A DNA stretch of 64,000 bases, taken from Chromobacterium paludis. Lineage in GTDB: Bacteria; Pseudomonadota; Gammaproteobacteria; Burkholderiales; Chromobacteriaceae. Below, piece after piece: positions 44,573-53,455 of the stretch. Below the pieces are notes generated by a model that ran no database searches, was not told where the DNA came from, and saw only the letters and a program-made list of their open reading frames with translations. The position numbers and the translations under genes are program-made. Location: positions 682,001 through 746,000 of the forward strand of contig NZ_CP043473.1 in NCBI RefSeq assembly GCF_008275125.1, given 5' to 3'. Within the stretch, counting starts at the first letter, position 1. Each line of letters opens with the position of its first letter.

Positions 44573-45204
44573 TCAGGCGCGGCCCGCGGGGGGCTGGCCT
44601 GGTCTTTCCACTCGCGCTCCAGCCTGGCCAGGTCTTCCGGGGAGTTGAGGTTGCGGAAAGCGAGCGGCGCGTCGTCGAAGGCCACGGCCAGCGCGCTGTT
44701 GGCGGCCTGCCATTCGCGCACGCGGCGCCCGCCGCCTGCCAGATAGGCGCGCAAGGAGGGCAGCAGCGCGCGCGACAACGCCATGCAGACGGGCTGCGGC
44801 TGGCCGGCGCAATGCGCGACGCTGATCTGAGCCTCGCCCAGCCGCAGCGGCGCCATCAGCCGCGCGGCCAGGTTGTCCGGCAGCAAAGGCAGATCGCATG
44901 GCGCCGTGATCAGCCACTCGGTGGGGCAGGCGGCTAAACCGGCCTCCAGTCCCGCCAGCGGGCCACAGCCCGCATAGCCCGGCGCGTCCGTCACCACCTG
45001 ACCCAGCGCGGCGTAGCGTTCCAGATTGCGGTTGGCGCTGATCAGCAGCGCGTCCGCCTGCGGCCGCAGCCTGGCCGCGGTCCGTTCGGCCAGCGCGATG
45101 CCGTCCAACTCCACCCAGCCCTTGTCCGCGCCGCCCATGCGCGTGCCCTGGCCGCCGGCCAGCAGCAGGGCGGTGAGGGGGCTGGCGAGATGGCTGGTCT
45201 GCAT
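44563..45204 (-). CDS. mobA: MobA, molybdenum cofactor guanylyltransferase
   Basis: MobA attaches GMP to molybdopterin to form MGD, the cofactor form used by DMSO-reductase-family enzymes such as formate dehydrogenase. The 213-aa protein has the nucleotidyltransferase P-loop TALLLAGGQGTRMGGADKGW (11-30), then DAPGYAGCGPLAGLEAGLAA and ITAPCDLPLLPDNLAARL. The context with fdhD and the YdeP-like enzyme supports a bis-MGD role. The gene is convergent with fdhD. Confidence 0.93.
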   Translation of the reverse strand: MQTSHLASPLTALLLAGGQGTRMGGADKGWVELDGIALAERTAARLRPQADALLISANRNLERYAALGQVVTDAPGYAGCGPLAGLEAGLAACPTEWLITAPCDLPLLPDNLAARLMAPLRLGEAQISVAHCAGQPQPVCMALSRALLPSLRAYLAGGGRRVREWQAANSALAVAFDDAPLAFRNLNSPEDLARLEREWKDQASPPRAAPDQA

Positions 45205-45350
45205 GGTTGGCTCCTGAAACGGGCGGGGCGGAAGCCGGCTTTTCCCGTGTTCGAACGCTCAAGACGGAGAAACAGATCATCCGCTCCGCATCTGGTTCAT
45301 GGTTGGCGAAACGCCCATAGTGGTCGATCACGGCCTTGGGAGGCGGGAAT

Positions 45351-45376
45351 GAAAAACGGCGGCCTGTGGCCGCCGT
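45351..45376 (-). terminator. Intrinsic terminator of the RND efflux operon
   Basis: ACGGCGGCC (45356-45364), loop TGT and GGCCGCCGT (45368-45376) form a 9-bp stem. The A run at 45352-45356 is the T tract on the minus strand. It lies 24 bases past the permease stop. Confidence 0.85.
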
Positions 45377-45400
45377 CGCATTCTAGCGCAAAGCCGGCGC

Positions 45401-48400
45401 TCAATGCGCCTGCAGCGCTTCCCCGGCTGAGGATTCGGCCGCCTTTTCCTCGCGGCGCGAGGCGATGAACATATACATCGCCGGCACCACGAACAGCGTG
45501 AACAGCGTGCCGATGGACAGGCCGGTGAAGATCACCAGGCCCATGGCGTAACGGCCCGCCGCGCCGGCGCCGGAGGCGATCACCAGCGGGATGACGCCGA
45601 ACACCATGGCCGCGGTGGTCATCAGGATGGGGCGCAGCCGGATGGACGCCGCCTCCTCGATGGCCTGGCGCTTGCCTATGCCGGTCTTGCGCAGCTCGTT
45701 GGCCACCTCCACGATCAAAATCCCGTGCTTGCTGATCAGGCCCATCAGCGTCACCAGGCCCACCTCGGTGTAGATGTTGAGCGAGGAGAAGCCCAGGAAG
45801 ATGAACATCATCGCGCCGAACAAGGCCAGCGGCACCGACACCAGGATCACCACCGGGTCGCGGAAGCTCTCGAACAGCGCCGACAGCGCCAGGAACACGA
45901 TGATGACCGCGAACAGCATGGTCATCAGGAAGCCGCCGGACTCCTGCATGTACTGGCGCGACTGGCCGGCGTAGTCCACGGTGTAGCCGGTGGGCGCCAC
46001 TTCCTGCACGGTGTCGCGCAGGTATTGCAGCACTTCGCCCTGCGACACGGCCGGCACGCCGGAAATGGTGGCGGAGTTCAGCTGCTGGAAGCGGCTGATG
46101 GATTCCGGCACCACCGAGTGCTTCAGCGTGGCCACGGTGCTCAGCGGGATCATGCTGCCGCCCGGTGTCTTGATGTAGTAATCCAAGAGCTGGGACGGAT
46201 TGAGGCGGTCTACCTGTTGCACCTGCGGAATCACCTTGTAGGAGCGGCCGTCGATGGAGAAGTAATTGACATAGCCGCCCCCCAGCGCCGCCGACATCGC
46301 GTTGCCCACTTCCTGCTGGGTCATGCCCAGGGCCGCGACCTTGTCGCGATCCACCACCAGGGTGGCTTGCGGCTTGTCTATCTTCAGGTCCGCGTCCAGG
46401 AAGTAGAACTTGTGCGAGGCGCGCGCCTTGTCCAGCACCTGCTGCGTCACCTGGTTCAGGTTTTCAAACGGCTCGGTAGTGGTGATGACGAACTGCACCG
46501 GCAGGCCGGAAGCGCCCGGCAGCGGCGGGAACTGGAAGGCCGCCACGCGCGCGCCGGCGATCTTGTTCCAGCGCGCTTGCAGGTCCATCTGGATTTCATG
46601 CGCGCTGCGCGAGCGCTGGTCCCAGGGCTTGAACAGCACGCCGCCTATGCCGGCGTTGGTGGTGGGCACGCCGGTGATCTGGAACATCTGCTTGTATTCC
46701 GGCATGCTCTTGCCCACCTGGAACACTTGGTTGGCGTAGGTCTGCATCTGGTCCGCCGTGGCGGTGGGCGCGCCCACCACCTGGGACAGCACGATGCCCT
46801 GGTCCTCTTCCGGCGCCAGCTCCGACTTGGACATCTTGAACATCACGGCCAGCAGCGCGATCAGGATGGCGCCCATCACGATCAGCACCGGCCAGGTTTC
46901 CAGCAGGCTGTGCAAGAGGCGCTGGTAGCCGTGGCGCACGCGCTCGAACGTGCGGTCGATGGCGTGGACGAAGGGGCTGTTGTCCATGTCGGCGTTGAAG
47001 AAGCGCGAGCACATCATCGGCGACAAGGTCAGCGCCACCACGCCGGACACCGTCACCGCCGCCGCCAGGGTGAAGGCGAACTCGGTGAACAGCGCGCCGG
47101 TCAGGCCGCCCTGGAAGCCGATGGGCACGTATACCGCCACCAGCACCACCGTCATCGCCAGGATGGGGCCGCCCAGCTCGCGCGCGGCGATGATGGCCGC
47201 CTCGAACGGCGTCTTGCCCTCGCGCATGTGGCGGTCCACGTTTTCCACCACGATGATGGCGTCGTCCACCACCAGGCCGATGGCCAGCACCAGGGCCAGC
47301 AGGGTCAGCAGGTTGATGGAGTAGCCCAGCATCAGCATGATGAAGAAGGTGCCGATCAGCGACAGCGGCATGGCGATCACCGGCACCACCACGGCGCGGA
47401 AGCTGCCCAGGAACAGGAAGATCACCACGGTCACGATCACCAGCGCTTCCACCAGCGTCTTCACCACCTCATGGATGGAGGTGTTGATGAACTCGGTGGA
47501 GTCGTAGACGATCTGGCCGGTCAGACCGGTGGGCAGCTGTTTCTGCACGTCCGGGAAGGCCGTGCGCACGCGCGAGGCCACGTCCAGGATATTGGCCTCC
47601 GGCGCCACCTTGATGCCGATGAACACCGAGCGCACGCCGCTGAAGGCGACGTTGAAGTCATAGTTTTCCGAGCCCAGCGTCACCGTGGCCACGTCTTCCA
47701 GCCGCACGATGGCGTCGCCGTTGCGCTTGACCGCCAGCTGCTTGAACTCGTCCACCGAGTGCAGGTCCGTGTCGGCGGTCAGCGGGATGGTCACCATCTG
47801 GCCCTTGCTGGAGCCCAGCGCGGTCAGCGTGTTGTTGCCGGCCAGCGCGGCGCTGACATCGGAAGCGGTGACGCCGTGCGCCGCCATCTTGGCCGAATCC
47901 AGCCAGGCGCGCAGCGCGAACTGGCGCGCGCCCAGGATTTCCGCCGTCTGCACGCCCGGTATTGAGTCCAGCTTGGGCTTGACCACGCGCACCAGGTAGT
48001 CGGTGACGTTGTTGGTGGGCAGCTCGTTGCTGTAGAAGCCCATATACATGGCGTCGGTGGTCTGGCCGGTTTGCACCGTCAGCACCGGCTGCTGCGCCTG
48101 CGGCGGCAGCTGGTTTTTCACCGAGTTGACCTGGGTGTTGATCTCGGTCAGCGCGCGGTTGGCGTCGTAGTTCAGCCGCAGGGTGGCGGTGATGGTGGAC
48201 ACGCCGCTGGCGCTGGAGGACGACAGATAATCAATGCCCTGAGCCTGGGCGATGGCCGATTCCAGCGGCTGGGTGATGAAGCCGGCCACGGTCTTGGCGT
48301 CGGCGCCGTAGTAAGCGGTGGAGATGGTCACCACCGCGTTCTGCGTGCGCGGATACTGGTTGATGGGCAGGCCGAACAGCGAGCGCAGGCCCAGCACCAC

Positions 48401-48463
48401 GATCAGCAGGCTGACCGTGGTGGCCAGCACCGGCCGCTTGATGAAGATGTCGGTAAAGTTCAT
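45401..48463 (-). CDS. RND multidrug efflux permease
   Basis: The 1020-aa inner-membrane pump follows the AcrB/MexB plan: MNFTDIFIKRPVLATTVSLL at the start, a large porter loop, then helices TM2-6, a second porter loop and TM7-12. The proton-relay pair lies in ALVLAIGLVVDDAIIVVENV (TM4). TM6 region motifs FTEFAFTLAAAVTVSGVVAL are present. The C-terminal tail ends FIASRREEKAAESS. It pumps drugs or metabolites to the outside with the adaptor and channel genes upstream. It begins eight bases after the adaptor stop. Substrates cannot be inferred. Confidence 0.95.
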   Translation of the reverse strand: MNFTDIFIKRPVLATTVSLLIVVLGLRSLFGLPINQYPRTQNAVVTISTAYYGADAKTVAGFITQPLESAIAQAQGIDYLSSSSASGVSTITATLRLNYDANRALTEINTQVNSVKNQLPPQAQQPVLTVQTGQTTDAMYMGFYSNELPTNNVTDYLVRVVKPKLDSIPGVQTAEILGARQFALRAWLDSAKMAAHGVTASDVSAALAGNNTLTALGSSKGQMVTIPLTADTDLHSVDEFKQLAVKRNGDAIVRLEDVATVTLGSENYDFNVAFSGVRSVFIGIKVAPEANILDVASRVRTAFPDVQKQLPTGLTGQIVYDSTEFINTSIHEVVKTLVEALVIVTVVIFLFLGSFRAVVVPVIAMPLSLIGTFFIMLMLGYSINLLTLLALVLAIGLVVDDAIIVVENVDRHMREGKTPFEAAIIAARELGGPILAMTVVLVAVYVPIGFQGGLTGALFTEFAFTLAAAVTVSGVVALTLSPMMCSRFFNADMDNSPFVHAIDRTFERVRHGYQRLLHSLLETWPVLIVMGAILIALLAVMFKMSKSELAPEEDQGIVLSQVVGAPTATADQMQTYANQVFQVGKSMPEYKQMFQITGVPTTNAGIGGVLFKPWDQRSRSAHEIQMDLQARWNKIAGARVAAFQFPPLPGASGLPVQFVITTTEPFENLNQVTQQVLDKARASHKFYFLDADLKIDKPQATLVVDRDKVAALGMTQQEVGNAMSAALGGGYVNYFSIDGRSYKVIPQVQQVDRLNPSQLLDYYIKTPGGSMIPLSTVATLKHSVVPESISRFQQLNSATISGVPAVSQGEVLQYLRDTVQEVAPTGYTVDYAGQSRQYMQESGGFLMTMLFAVIIVFLALSALFESFRDPVVILVSVPLALFGAMMFIFLGFSSLNIYTEVGLVTLMGLISKHGILIVEVANELRKTGIGKRQAIEEAASIRLRPILMTTAAMVFGVIPLVIASGAGAAGRYAMGLVIFTGLSIGTLFTLFVVPAMYMFIASRREEKAAESSAGEALQAH

Positions 48464-48471
48464 GACGGGCC

Positions 48472-49578
48472 TCAGTGTTCTTGCGGCGTCGGGTTTGGAT
48501 CGTTGGCCGGACGCACCGAGTTGTTGACGGTGACCGGGGTGCCCGTCTTCAGCTTCAGTTGGCCGCTGGTCACCACTTCCTGGCCTTCCTTCAGGCCGCC
48601 GGTGATCGCCACCTGGTCGCCGCGGGTGTCGCCGGTGGTGACGAAGGCCTGTTGCGCCTCCGGACCGTTCTTGCCCTGCTTGACGATGAATACGGTGGAG
48701 CCGTAGGGGTTGTAGGTGATGGCGGTTTGCGGCAGGGTCAGATGGCGTTGCTTGGCGCCGATGTCGATGGCGGCGGTGGCGAACATGCCGGGCAGCAGCT
48801 TGCGCTTGGGATTGGCGATGGTGGCTTCCACCTGCACGTTGCGCGTGGTGGGGTCCACCTTGGGGTTGATCGCGTTGATCTTGCCCTTGAAGGCTTCCTT
48901 GCCGAAGGCATCGCTGGCGACGCTGACCGGCTGACCCACGCGCACCTGGCCGATCTGGCGCTGCGGCAGCGTGAAGTCCACATAGACCGGGTCAATGGTT
49001 TGCAGGGTGACGATCTTGTCGCCCGGGTTCAGGTACTGCCCCGGATTGACCGCGGTGATGCCCAGCCGGCCGGCGAAGGGCGCGCGTATGGTTTTCTTGG
49101 CCACTTGCGCGGCTTGTTGCGCCACCAGCGCGGTCTTGCTCTTCAGGTCGGCCGTGTCGGCGTCCACCTGGGCCTGGCTGACGCCGTCTATCGCCAGCTG
49201 GGCGCGGTCGCGCTTCAGCGTGGTGGCGGCCAGTTCGGCCGCGGCCTGCAGCGAGCGCAGCTGGGCCTGGTCGGCGTCGGCGTTCAATTGCACCAGCACG
49301 TCGCCGGCCTTGACGTCCTGGCCGGACTTGAAGTGCAGGCTGCGCACCTGGCCGGCCACTTCGCTGCTGATGTCCACGCCGTGCACGGCGGTCAGCGTGC
49401 CGACGGCGCTCAGTTGCGGCTGCCATTCCTGCATTTTGGCGACGGCCGTGGTGACGGTTTGCGGACCCGGCTTGGGCGCGCTGGCGATCAGCTTCTGGAT
49501 GTGCAGGAAAAAGCCTACGCCCAGCGCCACTATCAGCGCCAGCACGCAGCCCAGCATGATCAACATTCGCTTGGTCAT
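48472..49578 (-). CDS. RND efflux periplasmic adaptor (membrane fusion protein)
   Basis: The 368-aa protein has a single N-terminal membrane anchor (MLIMLGCVLALIVALGVGFF region), no lipobox cysteine, and the lipoyl/hairpin plan: TAVHGVDISSEVAGQVRSLH, VKAGDVLVQLNADADQAQL, a coiled-coil hairpin, then RAPFAGRLGITAVNPGQYL. The beta-barrel part has PLYVDFTLPQRQIG-like sequence (PVYVDFTLPQRQIGQV) and the end IALPETAITYNPYG-like region (LTLPQTAITYNPYGS). It bridges the pump and the outer-membrane channel. Confidence 0.93.
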   Translation of the reverse strand: MTKRMLIMLGCVLALIVALGVGFFLHIQKLIASAPKPGPQTVTTAVAKMQEWQPQLSAVGTLTAVHGVDISSEVAGQVRSLHFKSGQDVKAGDVLVQLNADADQAQLRSLQAAAELAATTLKRDRAQLAIDGVSQAQVDADTADLKSKTALVAQQAAQVAKKTIRAPFAGRLGITAVNPGQYLNPGDKIVTLQTIDPVYVDFTLPQRQIGQVRVGQPVSVASDAFGKEAFKGKINAINPKVDPTTRNVQVEATIANPKRKLLPGMFATAAIDIGAKQRHLTLPQTAITYNPYGSTVFIVKQGKNGPEAQQAFVTTGDTRGDQVAITGGLKEGQEVVTSGQLKLKTGTPVTVNNSVRPANDPNPTPQEH

Positions 49579-49655
49579 GATTTGTCTTCTCTAAATGGCG
49601 ATTCGTAATTCGTTTTCCCGCGCCGGCGGCGCGGGGCTTGTGATCGTGTCGGGCA

Positions 49656-51167
49656 TCAGCCGCCGGCCTGGGGGGCCGCCGGCTGATGCCACCAGCCGCC
49701 GCCCAGGGCCAGGAACAGCGCGGCGGTGTCGGCGTAGCGCGCCGCCTGCGCCTGGATCAGGCCGATGCGCGATTGCTGATAGCTGCGTTGCGCGTCCAGC
49801 AGGGCCAGGTAGCTGATGCCGCCCAGCTTGTATTGCCGGGTATTGACCGCCAGCGATTCGCGCGCCTGGGTCTCGGCCTCGGCCTGCGCCTTCAGCGCGG
49901 CGGCGTCGGTTTCGATGGCGCGCAGGCTGTCGGCCACGTTCTGGAAGGCCTTCAGCACGGTGGCGCGGTATTGCGCCTCCGCTTGCTGGTATGCGGCCTC
50001 TGCGGCGCGGCGCTTGGCGCTGAGCGCGCCGCCGTTGAACAGCGGCTGGGTCAGGCCGGCGCCGATATTCCATAGCGTGTTGCCCACGTCCATGTCCTTG
50101 AATACGCTGTGCTGGTCGCTATAGCTGCCGCTGAGCGTGATCTGCGGATACTGGTTGGCCGTGGCCACGCCGACATTGGCGCTGGCCTGGCGCAGCAGCG
50201 CCTCGCTGGCGCGGATGTCGGGACGCTGGCGGGCCAGTTCGGACGGCAGGGATACCGGCAGCTCGGCGGGCAGCGCGAGCGAGTCGAGATGGAATTCCGG
50301 CAGACCGCCCTCGCCGGGGAAGCGGCCGGCCAGCACCGACAGCTGATGCCGGGTTTGCGCCAGCGCCTTTTCCAGCGGCGGGATCTGGGCGCGGGTTTGC
50401 GCCACCAGCGTGCCCTGGGTCAGCGCCACGGCGCGCGGATGCGCGCCCAGTTCGACCTGTTTCTGGATGATGGCCAGCTGCGCCTCCTGTGCCTGCAGCA
50501 GCTCGCGCGTGGCTTGCAATTGGCCGCGCAGCGCGGCTTCCTGCACCGCGGCGGTCACCACATTGGAAATCAGGGTCTGGTAGGCGCCTTCGGTCTGGAA
50601 GCGCTGGTAGTCCACCGTCGCCATCAGGGCCTCAAGCTGGCGGCGGGAGCCGCCGAACAGGTCCAGGGTGTAGGACACGCTGACTGAGGCGTTGTAAAGG
50701 TTGAACTCGCTGGGCGTGGAGCCGCTGGATATCGAGCGCTGGCGGCTGCCGCCCAACTGGCCGTTGACGGCGGGAAAGAGCAGGCTGCCTGATGCGGCGT
50801 TGTAGCTTTCCTCCGATTGGCGCAGCGCGGCCTGAGCCGCTTCCAGCGTCGGATTGTGCTCCAGCGCGGCGCGGATCAGCTGATCCAGCGCGGGGGAGCG
50901 GAACAGTTTCCACCACTCGGCCGGCAGGTCCTGGCCGTTGATCAGGCGCTGGCTGGCGCCGGACGGCCCCACGCGGTCGCCGCGCGCGCTGACGGTGCGC
51001 TCCGGCAAGGCGCTGCCGGTATACGGCGCGTCGGCGGCCTTGGGTAGGACGGGTGTTTTGAAGTCTGGGCCGACGGCGCAGCCGGCCAGGGCCAGCGCGA
51101 CGGCCAGCCCCGCGGCGGCCAGGCGCAAAGGCGGCGGGACGCGACTTGGAAGCGGTTTGGAATGCAC
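49656..51167 (-). CDS. RND efflux outer-membrane factor (NodT/OprM-type lipoprotein)
   Basis: The 503-aa protein has a lipoprotein signal with lipobox ALAGC (Cys30) followed by AVGPDFKTP, the usual OprM/NodT start. Later parts match the family: LPAEWWKLFRSPALDQLIRA, ALEHNPTLEAAQAALRQSEE, RPDIRASEALLRQASANVGV and AQPLF-type repeat end (GLTQPLFNGGALSAKRRAAE). It forms the trimeric exit duct. First gene of the operon, 77 bases before the adaptor. No regulator gene sits next to it. Confidence 0.93.
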   Translation of the reverse strand: MHSKPLPSRVPPPLRLAAAGLAVALALAGCAVGPDFKTPVLPKAADAPYTGSALPERTVSARGDRVGPSGASQRLINGQDLPAEWWKLFRSPALDQLIRAALEHNPTLEAAQAALRQSEESYNAASGSLLFPAVNGQLGGSRQRSISSGSTPSEFNLYNASVSVSYTLDLFGGSRRQLEALMATVDYQRFQTEGAYQTLISNVVTAAVQEAALRGQLQATRELLQAQEAQLAIIQKQVELGAHPRAVALTQGTLVAQTRAQIPPLEKALAQTRHQLSVLAGRFPGEGGLPEFHLDSLALPAELPVSLPSELARQRPDIRASEALLRQASANVGVATANQYPQITLSGSYSDQHSVFKDMDVGNTLWNIGAGLTQPLFNGGALSAKRRAAEAAYQQAEAQYRATVLKAFQNVADSLRAIETDAAALKAQAEAETQARESLAVNTRQYKLGGISYLALLDAQRSYQQSRIGLIQAQAARYADTAALFLALGGGWWHQPAAPQAGG

Positions 51168-51377
51168 GGCATGCTCCTGGATATGCGGAGAGCCGACGAC
51201 CGGGCGGGGCCGGCGCCGTCTCTCCTGAATGTCTTCCCCTGCTGCAATGCACGAGGCGGGTCAGGGGATGAAGTTGCTATGCTCTATGGATTCGCGGCGC
51301 ATGTCTACTGGGTTGAGGGTAGGGATATCGAAATGTCGTTTTGTTGAATACCGCTGTCGCGGCCAGCCTGGCAGGCG

Positions 51378-52142
51378 TTAGGCCGGCAGCCGGCTGGCCG
51401 CCGCGAGAGGATCGAGCCCTTGGCGCGCGACCAGATGATCCAGGTAGGTCAGCGCTTGGTTGCCCAGCCGCAGGCCGCGCAGCTCAGACGCGGCGGCTTC
51501 CGGCAGCCTGGCCAGCGCGTCCTTGCGGATCAACAGCGTGGCTTCATCGCGGCCGCGCAGCAAGCCTTCCGGGTCGGCCAGTTCGCGGATGCGGTGGGAC
51601 CAATGCAGGTATTGCGGCTGCCACAGCGGCACCACTGCCCAGTCGCGGCGGGCGACCGCCTGTTCGAAGGCGGCGACGCAGTCGTCCAGGCTGCCATGCC
51701 GGAAGGCGTAGCCGGCCTGTTCCAGCTGGTAGCGCGCCATGATCTGCAGCGAGAAGCGGCTGATGCCGGCGCCGGGATTGATGCCCTGGATGGTCTTGGC
51801 CATGCGCGCCGCGACTTCGGGTTTTCGCAGGTCCGCCAGCGTGGAGACGGCCTCTGGCGGCACGTAGTCGGGCACGCCCCATAGGGCGTATGGGGTATAC
51901 AGCACGGTCAGTTTTTCCACTTGCTCCTCGATGGGCGCCAGGTAGGCGCCGTGGCTGCCGGGCAGCCAGGCGCTGCACAGCAGGTCGCCCTGGCCGCTGG
52001 CCAGCAGCTCGAAGGCGCGCTCATGCGGCACGCGCCATTCGCTGACGGTGACGCCGTGTTTTTGCAAGACGGCGGCCACCACGCCGGCGCTGGCGGCGTG
52101 GAAGGATAGGTCTATCGTGATCAGGGTTAAGTGGACGGTCAT
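51378..52142 (-). CDS. OpuAC-like binding domain protein without signal peptide
   Basis: The 254-aa protein looks like the substrate-binding domain of glycine betaine/choline ABC systems (OpuAC): LITIDLSFHAASAGVVAAVL, HERAFELLASGQGDLLCSAW, LPGSHGAYL, then IQGINPGAGISRFSLQIM and AVVPLWQPQYLHW. The first residues are MTVHLTLITI, with no signal peptide or membrane helix, which is odd for a periplasmic receptor. It overlaps the hydrolase stop by four bases (52139-52142). Either it is cytoplasmic and repurposed as a sensor or binding protein, or its true start was lost. Confidence 0.75.
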   Translation of the reverse strand: MTVHLTLITIDLSFHAASAGVVAAVLQKHGVTVSEWRVPHERAFELLASGQGDLLCSAWLPGSHGAYLAPIEEQVEKLTVLYTPYALWGVPDYVPPEAVSTLADLRKPEVAARMAKTIQGINPGAGISRFSLQIMARYQLEQAGYAFRHGSLDDCVAAFEQAVARRDWAVVPLWQPQYLHWSHRIRELADPEGLLRGRDEATLLIRKDALARLPEAAASELRGLRLGNQALTYLDHLVARQGLDPLAAASRLPA

Positions 52143-53101
52143 GATGGTTCCTGGTCGGAAAGGGTCAGAGCCTGCCGCAGCGCCTGGCCGGCGTGATCGA
52201 TTACCGCGCGTGCGGCGGGCACCGCGCCGTCAAGGTGCAGGCTGGCGTGAGGCAGGTTCGGCAGCAGAATGGTTTCGGCAGGCACGCCGGCAGCGGCGAG
52301 CGCGGCGGCGTAGTTCAAGCCATCGTCGCGCAGCGGATCCAATCCGGCCACGATGATGGCGGCGGCCGGCAATCCGCGCAGCTTGCCGCGCAGCGGCGAG
52401 GCGTAAGGCGAGGCGGCGGAGTCATCGTCCGGCAGATACATGCGCCAGCAAGCGCGCATGGCGTCGCGGGTCAGCAGATAACCATCGGCGTAGCGCGCGT
52501 ACGATTCGGTGTCGAAACGGCAATCGGTGGCCGGGTAGATCAGCAACTGGCGGCGTATGGCCGGGCCGCTGTGGTCGCGCAGCCATAGGCAGGCCGCCGC
52601 GGCGAGATTGCCGCCGGCGCTGTCCCCGGCCAGCGCCAGGCGGGCCGGGTCGGCGCCCTGCGCGTCGGCATGGGCGGACGCCCATTCTGCGGCTGCGACG
52701 ATATCCAGCAACGGCGTGGGGAAGCGATGCTCCGGCGCCAGCCGGTAGGCCGGTACCAATAGCAGGCAGCGGCCGGCATTGGCCAGCGCGCGGGCCGGCG
52801 CGTCGTACAGGTCGAGCGTGCCGCGCGTCCAGCCGCCGCCGTGGGCGAATACCGCCAGCGGCAGCGGGCCTGCGCCGCTGTTCGCCGGGCGATACAGCCT
52901 GGCCGTCAATGTCGCGCCATCGGCAGTCGGGATGGCCAGCGTCTCGACCGCGTCCACGGCTTCCGGCGCCGCTTGCCAGCGGCGCAGGCTCTCGGCCGCC
53001 GCCCGTGCCCGTTCCAGCGAGTCCGGTTCGATGTCCAGCGTTCCGGCGGCGCGGGCGCGCGCCAGGAAGGCTTGCATCAGCGGGTCGGGCGGCAGGCTCA
53101 T
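52139..53101 (-). CDS. HSL-family alpha/beta hydrolase (esterase/lipase)
   Basis: The 320-aa enzyme belongs to the hormone-sensitive-lipase group. The oxyanion-hole motif HGGGW (AVFAHGGGWTRGT) and the nucleophile elbow GDSAGGN (LALAGDSAGGNLA) are present. The Asp and His should lie in GLDPLRDDGL and NLPHASLHL. It probably cleaves short-chain esters. The ATG at 53101 overlaps the stop of the ABM protein (ATGA, 53098-53101), and its own stop overlaps the OpuAC-like gene. The longer frame to 53227 crosses the ABM gene and is discarded. Confidence 0.88.
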   Translation of the reverse strand: MSLPPDPLMQAFLARARAAGTLDIEPDSLERARAAAESLRRWQAAPEAVDAVETLAIPTADGATLTARLYRPANSGAGPLPLAVFAHGGGWTRGTLDLYDAPARALANAGRCLLLVPAYRLAPEHRFPTPLLDIVAAAEWASAHADAQGADPARLALAGDSAGGNLAAAACLWLRDHSGPAIRRQLLIYPATDCRFDTESYARYADGYLLTRDAMRACWRMYLPDDDSAASPYASPLRGKLRGLPAAAIIVAGLDPLRDDGLNYAAALAAAGVPAETILLPNLPHASLHLDGAVPAARAVIDHAGQALRQALTLSDQEPS

Positions 53102-53394
53102 AGCGCGGAATTGGGCTGGAAGTGAATCAGTTCCGGCTCGCCGTCGAAGTGATGCCAGAAGCTCTGGGCAAACGGTTGGAAGTCGGCATGAGCCATGAAG
53201 GCGCGGTGCGCGTCCAGGCTGTCCCATTCCACGGCCAGCAGGTAATCGCGGTCAGTCTGCAACTGGCGGCCCAGCTTGTGGCCCTGATAACCTGGCTTGC
53301 CCAGCAGATAACGGCTGGATGCGGCGCGCCAGGCGGTTTCGAAGTCTTGCAATTGACCCGGCTTGACGCGCAGGCGGACGATTTCAACGATCAT
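53098..53394 (-). CDS. ABM/EthD-like small monooxygenase-fold protein
   Basis: The 98-aa protein resembles the antibiotic biosynthesis monooxygenase fold: MIVEIVRLRVKPGQLQDFET at the start, then SRYLLGKPGYQGHKLGRQLQ and YLLAVEWDSLDAHRAFMAHA, ending FDGEPELIHFQ. The fold is a dimeric alpha-beta barrel that oxidises quinol-type or other small molecules or binds haem. The role is unknown. AAGGAG lies eight bases upstream of ATG 53394. It is the first of three overlapping genes. Confidence 0.82.
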   Translation of the reverse strand: MIVEIVRLRVKPGQLQDFETAWRAASSRYLLGKPGYQGHKLGRQLQTDRDYLLAVEWDSLDAHRAFMAHADFQPFAQSFWHHFDGEPELIHFQPNSAL

Positions 53395-53455
53395 TGAGTC
53401 TTCTCCTTGGAGGCAGGCTTGAGGCAGCGGCCGCCAGGCGGCCGCGAAAATCGGT

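Noticed and set aside
45725..47965. 746-codon open frame on the plus strand over the RND permease
   Set aside because: The translation is dominated by His, Arg, Gln and Gly. The opposite strand encodes a full RND pump with all hallmarks.
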